NCBI GenBank assembly: GCA_934771475.1
Contig: CAKVMD010000001.1
Coordinates: 1 to 64,000, forward strand
Source: an uncultured Clostridia bacterium
GTDB taxonomy: Bacteria; Bacillota; Clostridia; Christensenellales; UBA1242
Direction: 5' to 3'
Length of the DNA: 64,000 nt
Shown here piece by piece: positions 8,345 through 17,031 of this stretch. The notes beneath the pieces are model-generated. The model saw nothing but the letters and a program-made list of their open reading frames with translations, made no database searches and was not told the origin of the DNA. Every line of letters starts with the position of its first letter. Position 1 is the stretch's first letter. The position numbers and the translations under genes were made by a program.

Positions 8345-8959
8345 GTGGAACTTGGATACACATTTAAAGACCAACAACTTTTGAAAAGAGCGCTTACTCA
8401 TAGTTCTTATTCTAGTGAAAATTACGAGCGCTTAGAGTTTTTGGGCGACAGCATTTTAGATTTCTTGGTGGGTGAATATTTCTTCAAGCGTTGTGATGAA
8501 AGCGAAGGGAAATTGACCGTTCTTAGAAGTCATTTTGTTTCAGAAAATTATCTAGCAAAATTATTTGACAAACTCAACCTCAAAAGTAGTGTTATTCTTG
8601 GAAAAAGTTATCAAGGAGAGGTGTCAAAAGCCATAAAGGGAGACATTATTGAAGCAATCCTTGCGGGCATTTACCTTGATGGTGGGCTAGATGAGGCAAA
8701 AAAATTTATAGAAAAGCATTTTGAACTTGACTCTTATAGGTCGATAATAGATGACAACTACAAATCGCGCTTGCAAGAACTTGTACAAAGTCATTTTAAA
8801 TGCAAGATTGGATATGACACGATTGCTTGTGATGAAGGGTTTGAGGCAACATTCTTCATGGATGAAGACAAAATAGCTCATGCAAAGGGCAAAAGCAAGC
8901 AAGAGGCTGAACAAAATTGCGCCAAAATTGCAATCAGCAAACTGTTTTTAATTGACTAA
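8345..8959 (+). CDS. rnc: Ribonuclease III
   Basis: The 204-residue enzyme cleaves double-stranded RNA, including rRNA precursors. The catalytic signature ERLEFLGDS is at residues 28-36, and a double-stranded RNA-binding domain fills about residues 138-204. It starts with GTG at 8345, one base after the plsX stop. It is a little shorter than the usual 220-230 residues because it lacks an N-terminal extension. rnc next to smc and ftsY is the standard Bacillota order. Confidence 0.95.
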   Translation: MELGYTFKDQQLLKRALTHSSYSSENYERLEFLGDSILDFLVGEYFFKRCDESEGKLTVLRSHFVSENYLAKLFDKLNLKSSVILGKSYQGEVSKAIKGDIIEAILAGIYLDGGLDEAKKFIEKHFELDSYRSIIDDNYKSRLQELVQSHFKCKIGYDTIACDEGFEATFFMDEDKIAHAKGKSKQEAEQNCAKIAISKLFLID

Positions 8960-9041
8960 TATGCGTGGCGATAAAAGTATGTTCAGAAAGAAAATTAAAC
9001 AAAAGAGTTTAAAATAAAAAATTAAAATCGAAGAGGAAAAT

Positions 9042-12000
9042 ATGATTTTTAAACGAATTGAAATGGTGGGATTTAAGTCATTCGCCGATAGAACAATAAT
9101 TGAATTTAACGATAACTTTACAGCGATTGTCGGGCCAAATGGTTGTGGTAAAAGCAATGTTTCCGATGCTATAAGATGGGTTCTCGGTGAGCAAAGCCCT
9201 AAAACTTTGCGTGGTGATACTATGCAAGATGTTATTTTTAATGGAACAGAGAAAAGAAAAAGTCTTTCTTACTGCGAAGTAACATTAACTTTTGACAACC
9301 ATACAAGATTTTTTGATTTCGATTATGATGAACTTGCCATAACAAGAAAACTTTATAGGTCAGGGGAAAGTGAATATTTAATTAATAGAAATACATGTCT
9401 ATTAAGAGATATTACAAACCTTTTATATAACTCTGGTCTTGGCAAAAATGGCTATTCAGTTGTCAGCCAAGGTAAGGTTACAGAACTTGTAGATGCAAAG
9501 CCTGAAAACAGAAGAGCCATGTTTGAAGATGCGGCTGGAATTTCTAAATATAAAAACGACAAGAAAGAGGCAGAGAGAAAACTTGAAAGAACAGAAGATA
9601 ACCTTACAAGAATTAAGGATATTTTGAGCGAAATTGAGAGGCAAATGGGACCTCTTAAAAAGCAAGCTGAGAATGCCAAGAAATATCTTGAATATAAAGC
9701 AAAACTCAAAGACCTTGAAGTCAACGCTTACATATATCAGTATGAAAACGCAAACGATGTAAAGGCGCAAATTTCGCTGAAACTTGATGCAATAAAAAGA
9801 CAACTTGATATTCGCGAGAGCGACCTTGAAAATGCTAATACAGAGTATGATAAGGCTATGTTTGACCTTTCTAATTTTGACAAAATGCTTGCAAGTTTAA
9901 ATGAAAAGATTTTAGATTTAACAGTTGGACTTGAAAAACAAGAGAGTGAAACCAAACTAGCGAGAGAAAGAGTCAACTTTACACATAAAGAAAATGATAG
10001 GTTGCAACTTGATAAGACCAATAGCCTTACAGCATTGAAACTTTGTGAAGAAGAAAAGGTAGGGCTTGAAGAAAATGCTTTAAAACTTAAAGCCAATATT
10101 GAAGCACTTGAAAAATCTTTTGATGAGTTAAGTCAAACTTACCTTAAAGTTGCAGGGGAACTCTCTCTTAGCGAAGATGAAGCGGGACAAGGTCAACAAA
10201 AAATCATTGAAACGCTGGGGTCATTAAGTGATGTTAAAAGTTCAGTTTCAAGGCTTCTTGCTGAAAGAGACATTTTAAGTCAAAATTTGAAAAATCTTGA
10301 AAATGATGTAAGTGTGCTTGAAAACAAGTCGCAAGAGACAGAAGGCATTTGCAAACTAGGCCAAAAAGAGTTGGCGGGCAAAGAGGACTCTTTAAAATCT
10401 TTGAAAGCAGAACTTGAAGATAAGGTTAGCAAAAATTACATAAAAGAAAATGCACTTCGCGGTCTTGAAAACGAAAAAACGAATATAACAACACAAGTTA
10501 AAGTTTTCGAAAACAGAAAAAAACTTTTAACTGACTTACAAAATGAGTATGAAGGTTACTCTTATGCAATTAAAAAACTTCTAAAAGAAAGTGAGCGAAA
10601 TTCCGCTTTAAAACAAAATATTGTGGGGGTTGTTGCATCCCTCATTAAGGTTCCTCAAAAGTTTGAAACTGCGATTGAAGTTGCACTTGGTGGCGCTGTT
10701 CAAAATGTAGTTACTTTTGATGAGGAAGGGGCAAAAGACCTTATTAAATTTTTGAAGGACAATCAGTTTGGACGCGCTACATTCCTTCCAATTTCGTCTA
10801 TGAAAAGGCGTGATCTTGATTCAAGGCAATTTGAGGGAAAGACAGGGTGTTTTGGCGTTGCAAGCAAACTTGTAGACTATGATAGAAAAATTGATAATGT
10901 TGTAAGCAACCTTCTTGGTTCAACCGTGATTGTCGATACGCTTTTCACTGCTGTCAATCTTGCTAAATCAAGCGGTTATTCATATAGAATCGTAACGCTT
11001 GAAGGTGATGTTGTAAATCCACAAGGTTCGCTTACTGGTGGTAGCAAAAAGGCTGAATCTTCAAATCTTATGGGGCGCGAAAGAGAAATTGAGACCCTTG
11101 GAATTGAAATCGCAAAACTTGAAACTAGAAGTCAAGAGATTGATAAAGAAATTTTGAATAACGCGGAAGTTTGCAAACGCGGAAAGGCAGAAATTACAGC
11201 ACTTACCGAAACAATCAATTCTTTGGAAGTTGAAATTGCCTCTAAAAAAGAAAAACTTGAACAGTTGTCTAACACGCTTTTAGATACACAAGATTCTTTA
11301 AAGGTTTCTACAATGGAAAAAGAAACCGTTTCAAACAAACTCAAATTGATAGGGGAAGAACTTGCAAGGGCAGAAAAGGTTGAAAGCGCACTTTCTGGAA
11401 ACAAAACCGATGCTGATGAACTTATCAAAGAGAAAAAAGAAAAATATGAAAAATTGAGGGTTGAAAGAGACAAAATTAATTCTAACCTCTCATTAGTTAA
11501 GGTTGAAATTGCCCAAGCGAAAGCACAACTTGGTGCAAATGATGAAAATTTGCAAAGAGTAAATAACGAAATAGGCAAATTCAACAACAATATTTTCGCA
11601 CTTGACGGACAAATTGCCAAGAATGAAGAATTTATCTTGTCTTGTGAAAATATGATTAAAGAAAAACTTGCTTCTGCGCCATCTTCGGCGAAGAAAGACG
11701 AACTTAATAGTTTTCTTGAAAAGCGTAAAAATGTTGAGGCTGATAAAGATAAATTATCAAACCGAATAAAGGAACTTGATAGTCAAAAGGCGTCAATCAA
11801 TGGTGAACTTTCTTCAATCAGAGATAAAAAATTTAGAGAAGAAATGAATCTTTCTAAGGTTGACACTGAACTTGAAACTATGCAAGAGAGGATTTTTGAA
11901 GAATATTCACTCTCTTACACAACGTGCCTTGACCTTCGCAGACAAGATTTTAATATTAACGAGGCAATGCCAGAAATCGGAAAACTTAAAAAGGATATAA

Positions 12001-12626
12001 GCGCGCTAGGATATGTTAATGTTAATGCTATTGAAGACTGCAAAGCGCTACTAGATAGATATGACGATTTAAATGGACAAGCAGAAGACCTTGATAAAGC
12101 AAAAGAGGACCTTTTAAAGATTATTAAAGACCTTTCAGGCATTATGATTGAAAAGTTTAATAATGAACTTGAAAGAATTAACGAAAGTTTCAAATTGACC
12201 TTTAAAGAGTTGTTTGGAGGCGGAACAGCGAAACTTGCTCTTTCTGATGAAAATGATCCTCTTGAATCAGGAGTTGAAATTTTTGCTCAACCACCGGGGA
12301 AGAAAATTCAAAATATGACTCTTTTATCAGGTGGAGAAAAGTCATTGACAGCAATGGCAGTTATATTTGCGATTTTGAGAATTAAACCTCTTCCATTCTG
12401 CTTATTCGACGAAGTAGAGGCAGCACTTGACGATTCAAACGTTGAAATCGTCGATAAATATCTTAAAAAGTTGTCTGGTGAGACTCAATTTATCCTTATT
12501 ACTCACAAGAAACCAACAATGGAATACGCTGAGGCATTGTATGGAGTTACAATGGAAGAAAAGGGCGTTTCTAAAATTGTATCTGTTTTGTTATCAGATG
12601 CTATCAAACATGCACAGGAGGCATAG
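9042..12626 (+). CDS. smc: Chromosome segregation protein SMC
   Basis: The 1194-residue ATPase organises and segregates the chromosome as a dimer with ScpA and ScpB. Walker A GPNGCGKSN lies near residues 32-40. Two long charged coiled coils flank a hinge at about residues 500-660 (LGGAVQNVV and LEGDVVNPQGSLTGG). The ABC signature LLSGGEKSLTA is near 1094-1104, and Walker B has D1123-E1124 (FDEVEAALDD). Length is normal. Highly biased codons make long antisense open frames here, which are not genes. Confidence 0.97.
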   Translation: MIFKRIEMVGFKSFADRTIIEFNDNFTAIVGPNGCGKSNVSDAIRWVLGEQSPKTLRGDTMQDVIFNGTEKRKSLSYCEVTLTFDNHTRFFDFDYDELAITRKLYRSGESEYLINRNTCLLRDITNLLYNSGLGKNGYSVVSQGKVTELVDAKPENRRAMFEDAAGISKYKNDKKEAERKLERTEDNLTRIKDILSEIERQMGPLKKQAENAKKYLEYKAKLKDLEVNAYIYQYENANDVKAQISLKLDAIKRQLDIRESDLENANTEYDKAMFDLSNFDKMLASLNEKILDLTVGLEKQESETKLARERVNFTHKENDRLQLDKTNSLTALKLCEEEKVGLEENALKLKANIEALEKSFDELSQTYLKVAGELSLSEDEAGQGQQKIIETLGSLSDVKSSVSRLLAERDILSQNLKNLENDVSVLENKSQETEGICKLGQKELAGKEDSLKSLKAELEDKVSKNYIKENALRGLENEKTNITTQVKVFENRKKLLTDLQNEYEGYSYAIKKLLKESERNSALKQNIVGVVASLIKVPQKFETAIEVALGGAVQNVVTFDEEGAKDLIKFLKDNQFGRATFLPISSMKRRDLDSRQFEGKTGCFGVASKLVDYDRKIDNVVSNLLGSTVIVDTLFTAVNLAKSSGYSYRIVTLEGDVVNPQGSLTGGSKKAESSNLMGREREIETLGIEIAKLETRSQEIDKEILNNAEVCKRGKAEITALTETINSLEVEIASKKEKLEQLSNTLLDTQDSLKVSTMEKETVSNKLKLIGEELARAEKVESALSGNKTDADELIKEKKEKYEKLRVERDKINSNLSLVKVEIAQAKAQLGANDENLQRVNNEIGKFNNNIFALDGQIAKNEEFILSCENMIKEKLASAPSSAKKDELNSFLEKRKNVEADKDKLSNRIKELDSQKASINGELSSIRDKKFREEMNLSKVDTELETMQERIFEEYSLSYTTCLDLRRQDFNINEAMPEIGKLKKDISALGYVNVNAIEDCKALLDRYDDLNGQAEDLDKAKEDLLKIIKDLSGIMIEKFNNELERINESFKLTFKELFGGGTAKLALSDENDPLESGVEIFAQPPGKKIQNMTLLSGGEKSLTAMAVIFAILRIKPLPFCLFDEVEAALDDSNVEIVDKYLKKLSGETQFILITHKKPTMEYAEALYGVTMEEKGVSKIVSVLLSDAIKHAQEA

Positions 12627-12631
12627 CATAA

Positions 12632-13528
12632 ATGGGATTTTTTAAGAAAATTGGACAAGCATTAAAGAAAACGAGAGAGGCTATTGCCAGAAAAATAGAT
12701 GCTATGCTCAGTCATGGCGAACTTAATGATGAGTTCTATGATGAACTTACCGATGTGCTTATATCTTGCGATATTGGGGTGCGCACAAGTTTTGACCTTG
12801 TTGAAGAACTAAGACTTCGTGCAAGAAAGAATAAGTTGCGCACTGCGGAAGATGTAAAAAAAGAACTAAAAACCCTTTTGAAAGAAGATTTCTCAGCCAA
12901 TGAAGAGTTTAAAATTGAATATCCTGCGGTTATAACCATAATTGGAGTAAATGGAGTGGGAAAAACCACTACAATCGGGAAAATGTCAAAGTTTTTCAAA
13001 AATGAAGGGAAAAATGTTACGCTTGTGGCTGGGGATACTTTCCGTGCGGCCGCTTCTAACCAGTTAAATGAATGGGCGGAGAGAACGAAAACAAGAATTA
13101 TTAAGCATGCGGAGGGGGCTGACGCTGCGGCTGTTGTGTTTGACGGAATTGCAAGTGCTAAGGCTAAAAATACCGATGTTCTTCTTGTAGATACAGCCGG
13201 CAGACTGCATACAAAAACGAACCTTATGGAAGAACTTAAAAAGATAGATAAGGTTATTTCAAGAGAATATCCAGAAGCACATAAGTATACTCTTATAGTG
13301 TTAGATGCAACAACAGGACAAAATGCTTTAAGCCAAATTCAAGCTTTTGATGAATTTGTTCACATTGATGGAATAGTGCTTACCAAACTTGACGGAACTG
13401 CGAAGGGTGGAGTTGTGATAACAATTCAAAAAGATTACCACAAACCAATAGCCTTTGTTGGAGTTGGAGAGGGCGTAGACGACTTAGAAGAATTTGATTA
13501 TAACGAATTTGTAGAAAATTTGTTTTAA
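12632..13528 (+). CDS. ftsY: Signal recognition particle receptor FtsY
   Basis: The 298-residue GTPase receives SRP-ribosome complexes at the membrane. It has the NG core only, without the long acidic A domain of enterobacteria. GVNGVGKTT begins at residue 105, DTAGRLHTK is the G3 region and TKLDGTAKGG the G4/G5 region. It follows smc by five bases with AGGAGG in the smc end. The usual next genes ylxM and ffh are not in this window. Confidence 0.95.
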   Translation: MGFFKKIGQALKKTREAIARKIDAMLSHGELNDEFYDELTDVLISCDIGVRTSFDLVEELRLRARKNKLRTAEDVKKELKTLLKEDFSANEEFKIEYPAVITIIGVNGVGKTTTIGKMSKFFKNEGKNVTLVAGDTFRAAASNQLNEWAERTKTRIIKHAEGADAAAVVFDGIASAKAKNTDVLLVDTAGRLHTKTNLMEELKKIDKVISREYPEAHKYTLIVLDATTGQNALSQIQAFDEFVHIDGIVLTKLDGTAKGGVVITIQKDYHKPIAFVGVGEGVDDLEEFDYNEFVENLF

Positions 13529-13544
13529 ATAAAAAGGAGAAATT

Positions 13545-13793
13545 ATGGACTATAAATTTGACACACAACTTCTTATTGACGGAAAAAATCTTTCAGATGA
13601 AGCAATAAGAGATTATATCACAAAGAATTTTGAGGGTGATTGCCTCCTAGTCGTTGGCGATGATGAACTTATAAAACTTCATTACCACACAAATGAGCCT
13701 TGGAAAGTTCTTGAATATTGCGCTTCTCTTGGAGATATTTACGACCTTGTTGTTGAAAATATGTTCCGTCAAGCCAAGGGTCTTAAAGGCTAA
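13545..13793 (+). CDS. Stand-alone FakA/YloV middle-domain homologue
   Basis: This 82-residue protein follows ftsY with its own AAGGAG site. Its sequence, especially LLVVGDDELIKLHYHTNEP, KVLEYCASLGDI and VVENMFRQ, strongly resembles the middle region of FakA (YloV), where the pattern is GDS-LVVVGD-x-x-LVKVHVHT-x-x-PGKVLE ... IENM-x-x-Q. FakA is the kinase that phosphorylates fatty acids held by DegV/FakB. Here only this domain is present; there is no DhaL kinase domain before it and no C-terminal domain after it. It may act as a partner or regulator, but that is a guess. Start and length are well supported by the ribosome binding site and codon use. Confidence 0.7.
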   Translation: MDYKFDTQLLIDGKNLSDEAIRDYITKNFEGDCLLVVGDDELIKLHYHTNEPWKVLEYCASLGDIYDLVVENMFRQAKGLKG

Positions 13794-13911
13794 GAATTTA
13801 AGTTAAAGTAGAGAAGTGGTAATTTTTGAATTTTTATTCAATTATCTTTTTTGTTGCCATAAAATAAAATTTAATAAAATTAAACTTGCTTGTATTACAT
13901 ATTAACCAAAT

Positions 13912-13941
13912 AAAAAGTCGCATTTTCTGTGCGATTTTTTT
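13912..13941 (+). terminator. Terminator downstream of the ftsY unit
   Basis: AAAAAGTCGCA and TGCGATTTTT form a stem over a short loop (TTTTCTG) with a T run. It lies 119 bases after the stop at 13793 and before sigK. Confidence 0.7.
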
Positions 13942-14131
13942 ATCTTTAAAGATATATCTTTATAATATATTTATATTTATCTAATATAAAAATTTAATTA
14001 ATTTATTTTTTAAAAAATGAAAAGTGGCATTATTAAATAGTAAAAAATTAAATTATTTTTGTTTGGCAAGTCAAAATTCGACAATATTCAACATATATCT
14101 ACTACTAGAAATTCAATCAAGGTGGTGGTGT
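13942..14131 (+). other. sigK upstream region
   Basis: About 190 AT-rich bases precede sigK. A frame is open from 14024 but has no ribosome binding site and no SigK-like residues before 14132. I could not identify a convincing sigma-E or sigma-K promoter by eye; spore sigma boxes are hard to call in such AT-rich DNA. Confidence 0.4.
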
Positions 14132-14824
14132 ATGATTTATGAAAGTTTCTCAAAGTTTTTGGGGAAAATTTGTTGCTTTACTTCGTTTGTAAGTTCTATT
14201 CAAGGGTTTCCAAAACCGCTGACCAAAGAAGAAGAGGAAGAATGGACGGAGAAACTGGCACAAAAAGACCCAAAAGCCCGAGAAGTTTTAATAAATCACA
14301 ATTTAAGACTTGTGGCACATATTGTTAAGAAATATTCAAATTCATTAGAAGCGGACGACCTCATTTCAGTGGGGACTATTGGGCTAATTAAGGCTGTGGA
14401 TAGTTATGATAAGGACAAAGGAGTACTTTTGTCTACTTATGCTTCAAGGTGTATAGAAAATGAAATCTTAATGCTTATTCGTGCCAATAAAAAACATAAG
14501 GATGTCGTTTCTTTAAATCTTGCCTTGTCTCCAAAGGCGGATAGCGATGAAATGGAACTTGGAAACCTTATTCCAGCAGAAGATGGGGATGAAGTGTTTG
14601 AAAAAATAGAAGATTCCTGTCTTATGAAAGATGTCCTTGCTATCATGAAAGATTGTTTGTCCCCAATGGAGCAAGAAATAATCAAATATAGATTTGGAAT
14701 TTGTGGCTATGAGCAGAAAACTCAAAAGGAAGTAGCACAAATATTTAATATTTCCCGTTCATATATTTCGAGAATAGAAACCAAGGCGACCAAAACTCTT
14801 CAAAAAAATATTTGCAAAGAATAA
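14132..14824 (+). CDS. sigK: Sporulation sigma factor SigK
   Basis: The 230-residue sigma factor directs late mother-cell transcription during sporulation. I start it at 14132 (MIYESFSKFLG), behind AAGGTGGTG. The first 25 or so residues are a hydrophobic leader, then GFPKPLTKEEEEEW, the hallmark of SigK, so it is probably made as a membrane-bound precursor that is cleaved. Region 2 holds DDLISVGTIGLIKAVDSYD and STYASRCIENEILM; region 4.2 is the helix-turn-helix around TQKEVAQIFNISRSYISR. The gene is whole and not split by a skin-type element. Confidence 0.88.
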   Translation: MIYESFSKFLGKICCFTSFVSSIQGFPKPLTKEEEEEWTEKLAQKDPKAREVLINHNLRLVAHIVKKYSNSLEADDLISVGTIGLIKAVDSYDKDKGVLLSTYASRCIENEILMLIRANKKHKDVVSLNLALSPKADSDEMELGNLIPAEDGDEVFEKIEDSCLMKDVLAIMKDCLSPMEQEIIKYRFGICGYEQKTQKEVAQIFNISRSYISRIETKATKTLQKNICKE

Positions 14825-15052
14825 ATGACATCTTTTTTGAATTTAATGTTAATTTAATTATTAAAATCATCAAAAATAATTGTAAAAAAATCCTATTGGT
14901 TAATGAAAAAATAATAAAAAATAAAAAAAATAAAAATTTTTTAAAAAAAATATTGAAAATTGTTAAAAAAATATTTAAAATATGTTTGCAATTAAAAAAA
15001 ATAATTATATACTAATAAAAAATAGTAGATGACTGGATAAGGAGGGCGCAAA
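14825..15052 (+). other. Extremely A/T-rich spacer with A-tracts
   Basis: This 228-base gap between sigK and the DAC-like gene is almost pure A and T, with many A runs of five to nine. A 67-codon open frame crosses it but consists almost only of Lys, Ile and Asn and overlaps sigK, so it is not a gene. Such A-tracts are expected to bend DNA upstream of the promoter at 14986. Confidence 0.6.
14986..15013 (+). promoter_or_regulatory. Promoter for the DAC-like gene
   Basis: TTGCAA at 14986-14991 and TATACT at 15008-15013 are 16 bases apart, followed by a leader ending in AAGGAGGGCG. Confidence 0.55.
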
Positions 15053-16414
15053 ATGGAAAAGCAAGAATTTTATAAAGTTGTTAATAAATTAATTTTGCCC
15101 CTTTTTACTGGTTCAGTCATAGAAGGTGAAGAGGAATCATCTCAAAGAGATAACGAAGTTGCTTTTGACAAAAGAAACACTTTGCTTATTAAACCATCAA
15201 AGGCAGATGAATATAGATTGATTTTGAAGAGGGGACAACCTTTTCAGCCTTTTGAGGTTAATCTTTTAAAGTCAATTTTGGGAGAACTCGACCAAATTTC
15301 TGCATTAGGGCTTCAAGAACAGAGTTTTACCAAAGTCCTTCAAGAGAACGCTATTGAAAAAGCAATTTGTGATAGTATTTGTGATGGGGATAGTTCCAAA
15401 AGTATGTTTGGCATTATCAACCATCTTGAAAATTGGAGCGCAAGAACCTATGAAGGCAATCGCGTTGCCATTGGAATAATATTAAATTTAAGCAGTGAAG
15501 CGCCTGAAAATAGTCTTGGCTATGATGAAGTTATGAATCAAGATTTCTTTTCTCTTCTTTCTGATGGAGAGAAGTCTTATGTGGAGTTTGATAAAAAAGG
15601 CAACTTGCTTGGATATGTTCAACTTGACAAGGTTAAAAAAGTGCCATGCATTGCTCCTTGCGCCTACGAAATGATTGCAAGATACTGTAACGAAAGAAGA
15701 ATTGGAATTGTTTTGACAACCTATGGCGACTTGCTTATCTTTAAGAACAGAAACCTTTTGTTTGCTAAAAGACTTGGAAGTTGGAACATTTACTCGCACG
15801 AAGAGGTTATTCAATTATTGTCCAATAGAGGAAGTTACTCTTTGAAAGATATAAGACGCTCTGTATATTATACTGCGCTTGATACCTCATTTGCTTATTG
15901 CGGTGGTTGCCTTGTTTATCTTAATAAAGACGGGGTTCTGGGTGCGCTTTCACACATTAACGCTCACGACATTTTAAATGAAAAATATTATCTTATGAAA
16001 AGAGATATTGAAATTGAAAATGCTCAAAAAACAGGCAACAAAAAAATTCTCGCTACGGTAGAGAACCAATATTGTGAGTCTTATGAAGACTTCCTTGCGC
16101 AAAATAAGTGCATAAAAGCGAGGACTATCAAAAAAATTATTGGTAACAGACCTTTCCACGAATTAAGCAGAAAACTTAGATCTGAAATTGTGGGAATGGA
16201 TGGCGCAACCGTGGTTGACAGTGATGGGACAATCGTTGCAGTCGGTGCAATCCTTAAAATTGAGGCGGGCAGTGAAGGCGGTGGGCGTCTTGCCGCAGCA
16301 ACCACTCTCGGAAAGTATGGAGTATCAATCAAAATATCGCAAGACGGGCTTTTAAAGGCGTTTTATCCCGAAAGAAAATCTGGGAAAGTCAAGAGTTTGT
16401 TTACTGTTGGCTAA
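15053..16414 (+). CDS. Protein with degenerate diadenylate cyclase (DAC) domain
   Basis: The 453-residue soluble protein has a C-terminal domain (about residues 260-445) resembling diadenylate cyclases, enzymes that make cyclic di-AMP from two ATP. The first DAC motif is present: MDGATVVDSDGTIVAVGAI, with D383-G384-A385. The second, canonical GTRHR-A-A, reads GGGRLAAA around R412, so RHR has become GRL. A segment of about 80 residues is inserted between the domain's first strands and the DGA motif. The N-terminal 250 residues are unfamiliar. The gene has its own promoter and stands alone between sigK and rnpB. It may be a sensor using the DAC fold rather than an active cyclase. Confidence 0.7.
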   Translation: MEKQEFYKVVNKLILPLFTGSVIEGEEESSQRDNEVAFDKRNTLLIKPSKADEYRLILKRGQPFQPFEVNLLKSILGELDQISALGLQEQSFTKVLQENAIEKAICDSICDGDSSKSMFGIINHLENWSARTYEGNRVAIGIILNLSSEAPENSLGYDEVMNQDFFSLLSDGEKSYVEFDKKGNLLGYVQLDKVKKVPCIAPCAYEMIARYCNERRIGIVLTTYGDLLIFKNRNLLFAKRLGSWNIYSHEEVIQLLSNRGSYSLKDIRRSVYYTALDTSFAYCGGCLVYLNKDGVLGALSHINAHDILNEKYYLMKRDIEIENAQKTGNKKILATVENQYCESYEDFLAQNKCIKARTIKKIIGNRPFHELSRKLRSEIVGMDGATVVDSDGTIVAVGAILKIEAGSEGGGRLAAATTLGKYGVSIKISQDGLLKAFYPERKSGKVKSLFTVG

Positions 16415-16529
16415 CAGAGTTTTAAATTTAAATATCTTAAAATGTATCCGTTGTAAAAATCGTTCGGCTGTCAAAAGGCTAACTTGGCGGTGTAAAATTG
16501 TTAAATTATTGGCTTTCTAACTTCAAGAC

Positions 16530-16558
16530 TTGACAAATTGCAATAAGTGTTGTATACT
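16530..16558 (+). promoter_or_regulatory. Strong promoter for rnpB
   Basis: TTGACA at 16530-16535 and TATACT at 16553-16558, 17 bases apart, place the start of transcription at about the first base of the RNase P RNA P1 helix. Confidence 0.85.
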
Positions 16559-16564
16559 ACACTT

Positions 16565-16881
16565 AGTTATGCAGACAATCGCGTCATTTTGATGAGGAAA
16601 GTCCGAGCATCCAGAGAACATGGTGCTGGTTAACGGCCAGCGGAGGCGACTCTAGGGATAGTGCAACAGAAATAAACCGCCACGAAAGTGGTAAGGATGG
16701 AAAGGTGGTGTAAGAGACCACCGCTTAGTTAGGAATAATTAAGGCTCTGTAAACCCCACCTGATGCAAGGTCTATGGGCTATGTGTGTTCTCTCACGCCC
16801 TATCGTACCGCTTGATTTTGTCAGCAATGGCAAAACTAGATAGATGATTGTCTAATACAGAACTCGGCTTACAGCATGACT
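16565..16881 (+). ncRNA. rnpB: RNase P RNA
   Basis: This is the catalytic RNA that matures tRNA 5' ends. The conserved CR-I segment GAGGAAAGTCCGAGC, the ACAGAAA element, GGAAAGGTG, the GTAAACCCCACC segment and the terminal AGATAGATGA plus ACAGAACTCGGCTTAC are all present in order. The P1 helix pairs AGTTATGC (16565-16572) with GCATGACT (16874-16881). The pattern looks like the class A (ancestral) type rather than the Bacillus B type. At about 317 bases it is compact. Confidence 0.96.
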
Positions 16882-16904
16882 ACCAGCAATACGCTGGTTT
16901 TTTT
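16882..16904 (+). terminator. Terminator of rnpB
   Basis: ACCAGC (16882-16887) pairs with GCTGGT (16893-16898) over a five-base loop, followed directly by T's. It starts one base after P1. Confidence 0.9.
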
Positions 16905-16978
16905 GTTTTATAAACTCTTTTATAATTGTGGCAATCTTTTGCAATGTGTAAAATAGGCTAAAACAGTTAATTTAACTA

Positions 16979-17007
16979 TTGATTTTAATATTTAAATATG
17001 ATAAAAT
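16979..17007 (+). promoter_or_regulatory. Promoter for the HExxH gene
   Basis: TTGATT at 16979-16984 and TAAAAT at 17002-17007 are 17 bases apart, about 25 bases before the start codon. Confidence 0.5.
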
Positions 17008-17031
17008 CAAATCAAGGATGATAAAAATAAA

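Noticed and set aside
8961..9017. 18-codon frame between rnc and smc
   Set aside because: No ribosome binding site; too short and basic to support as a gene.
11132..11620. 162-residue minus-strand frame inside smc
   Set aside because: Antisense of the coiled coil; open only because of biased codon use.
14812..15015. 67-residue frame of Lys, Ile and Asn
   Set aside because: Pure product of A/T-rich spacer; overlaps the sigK end, no start site.
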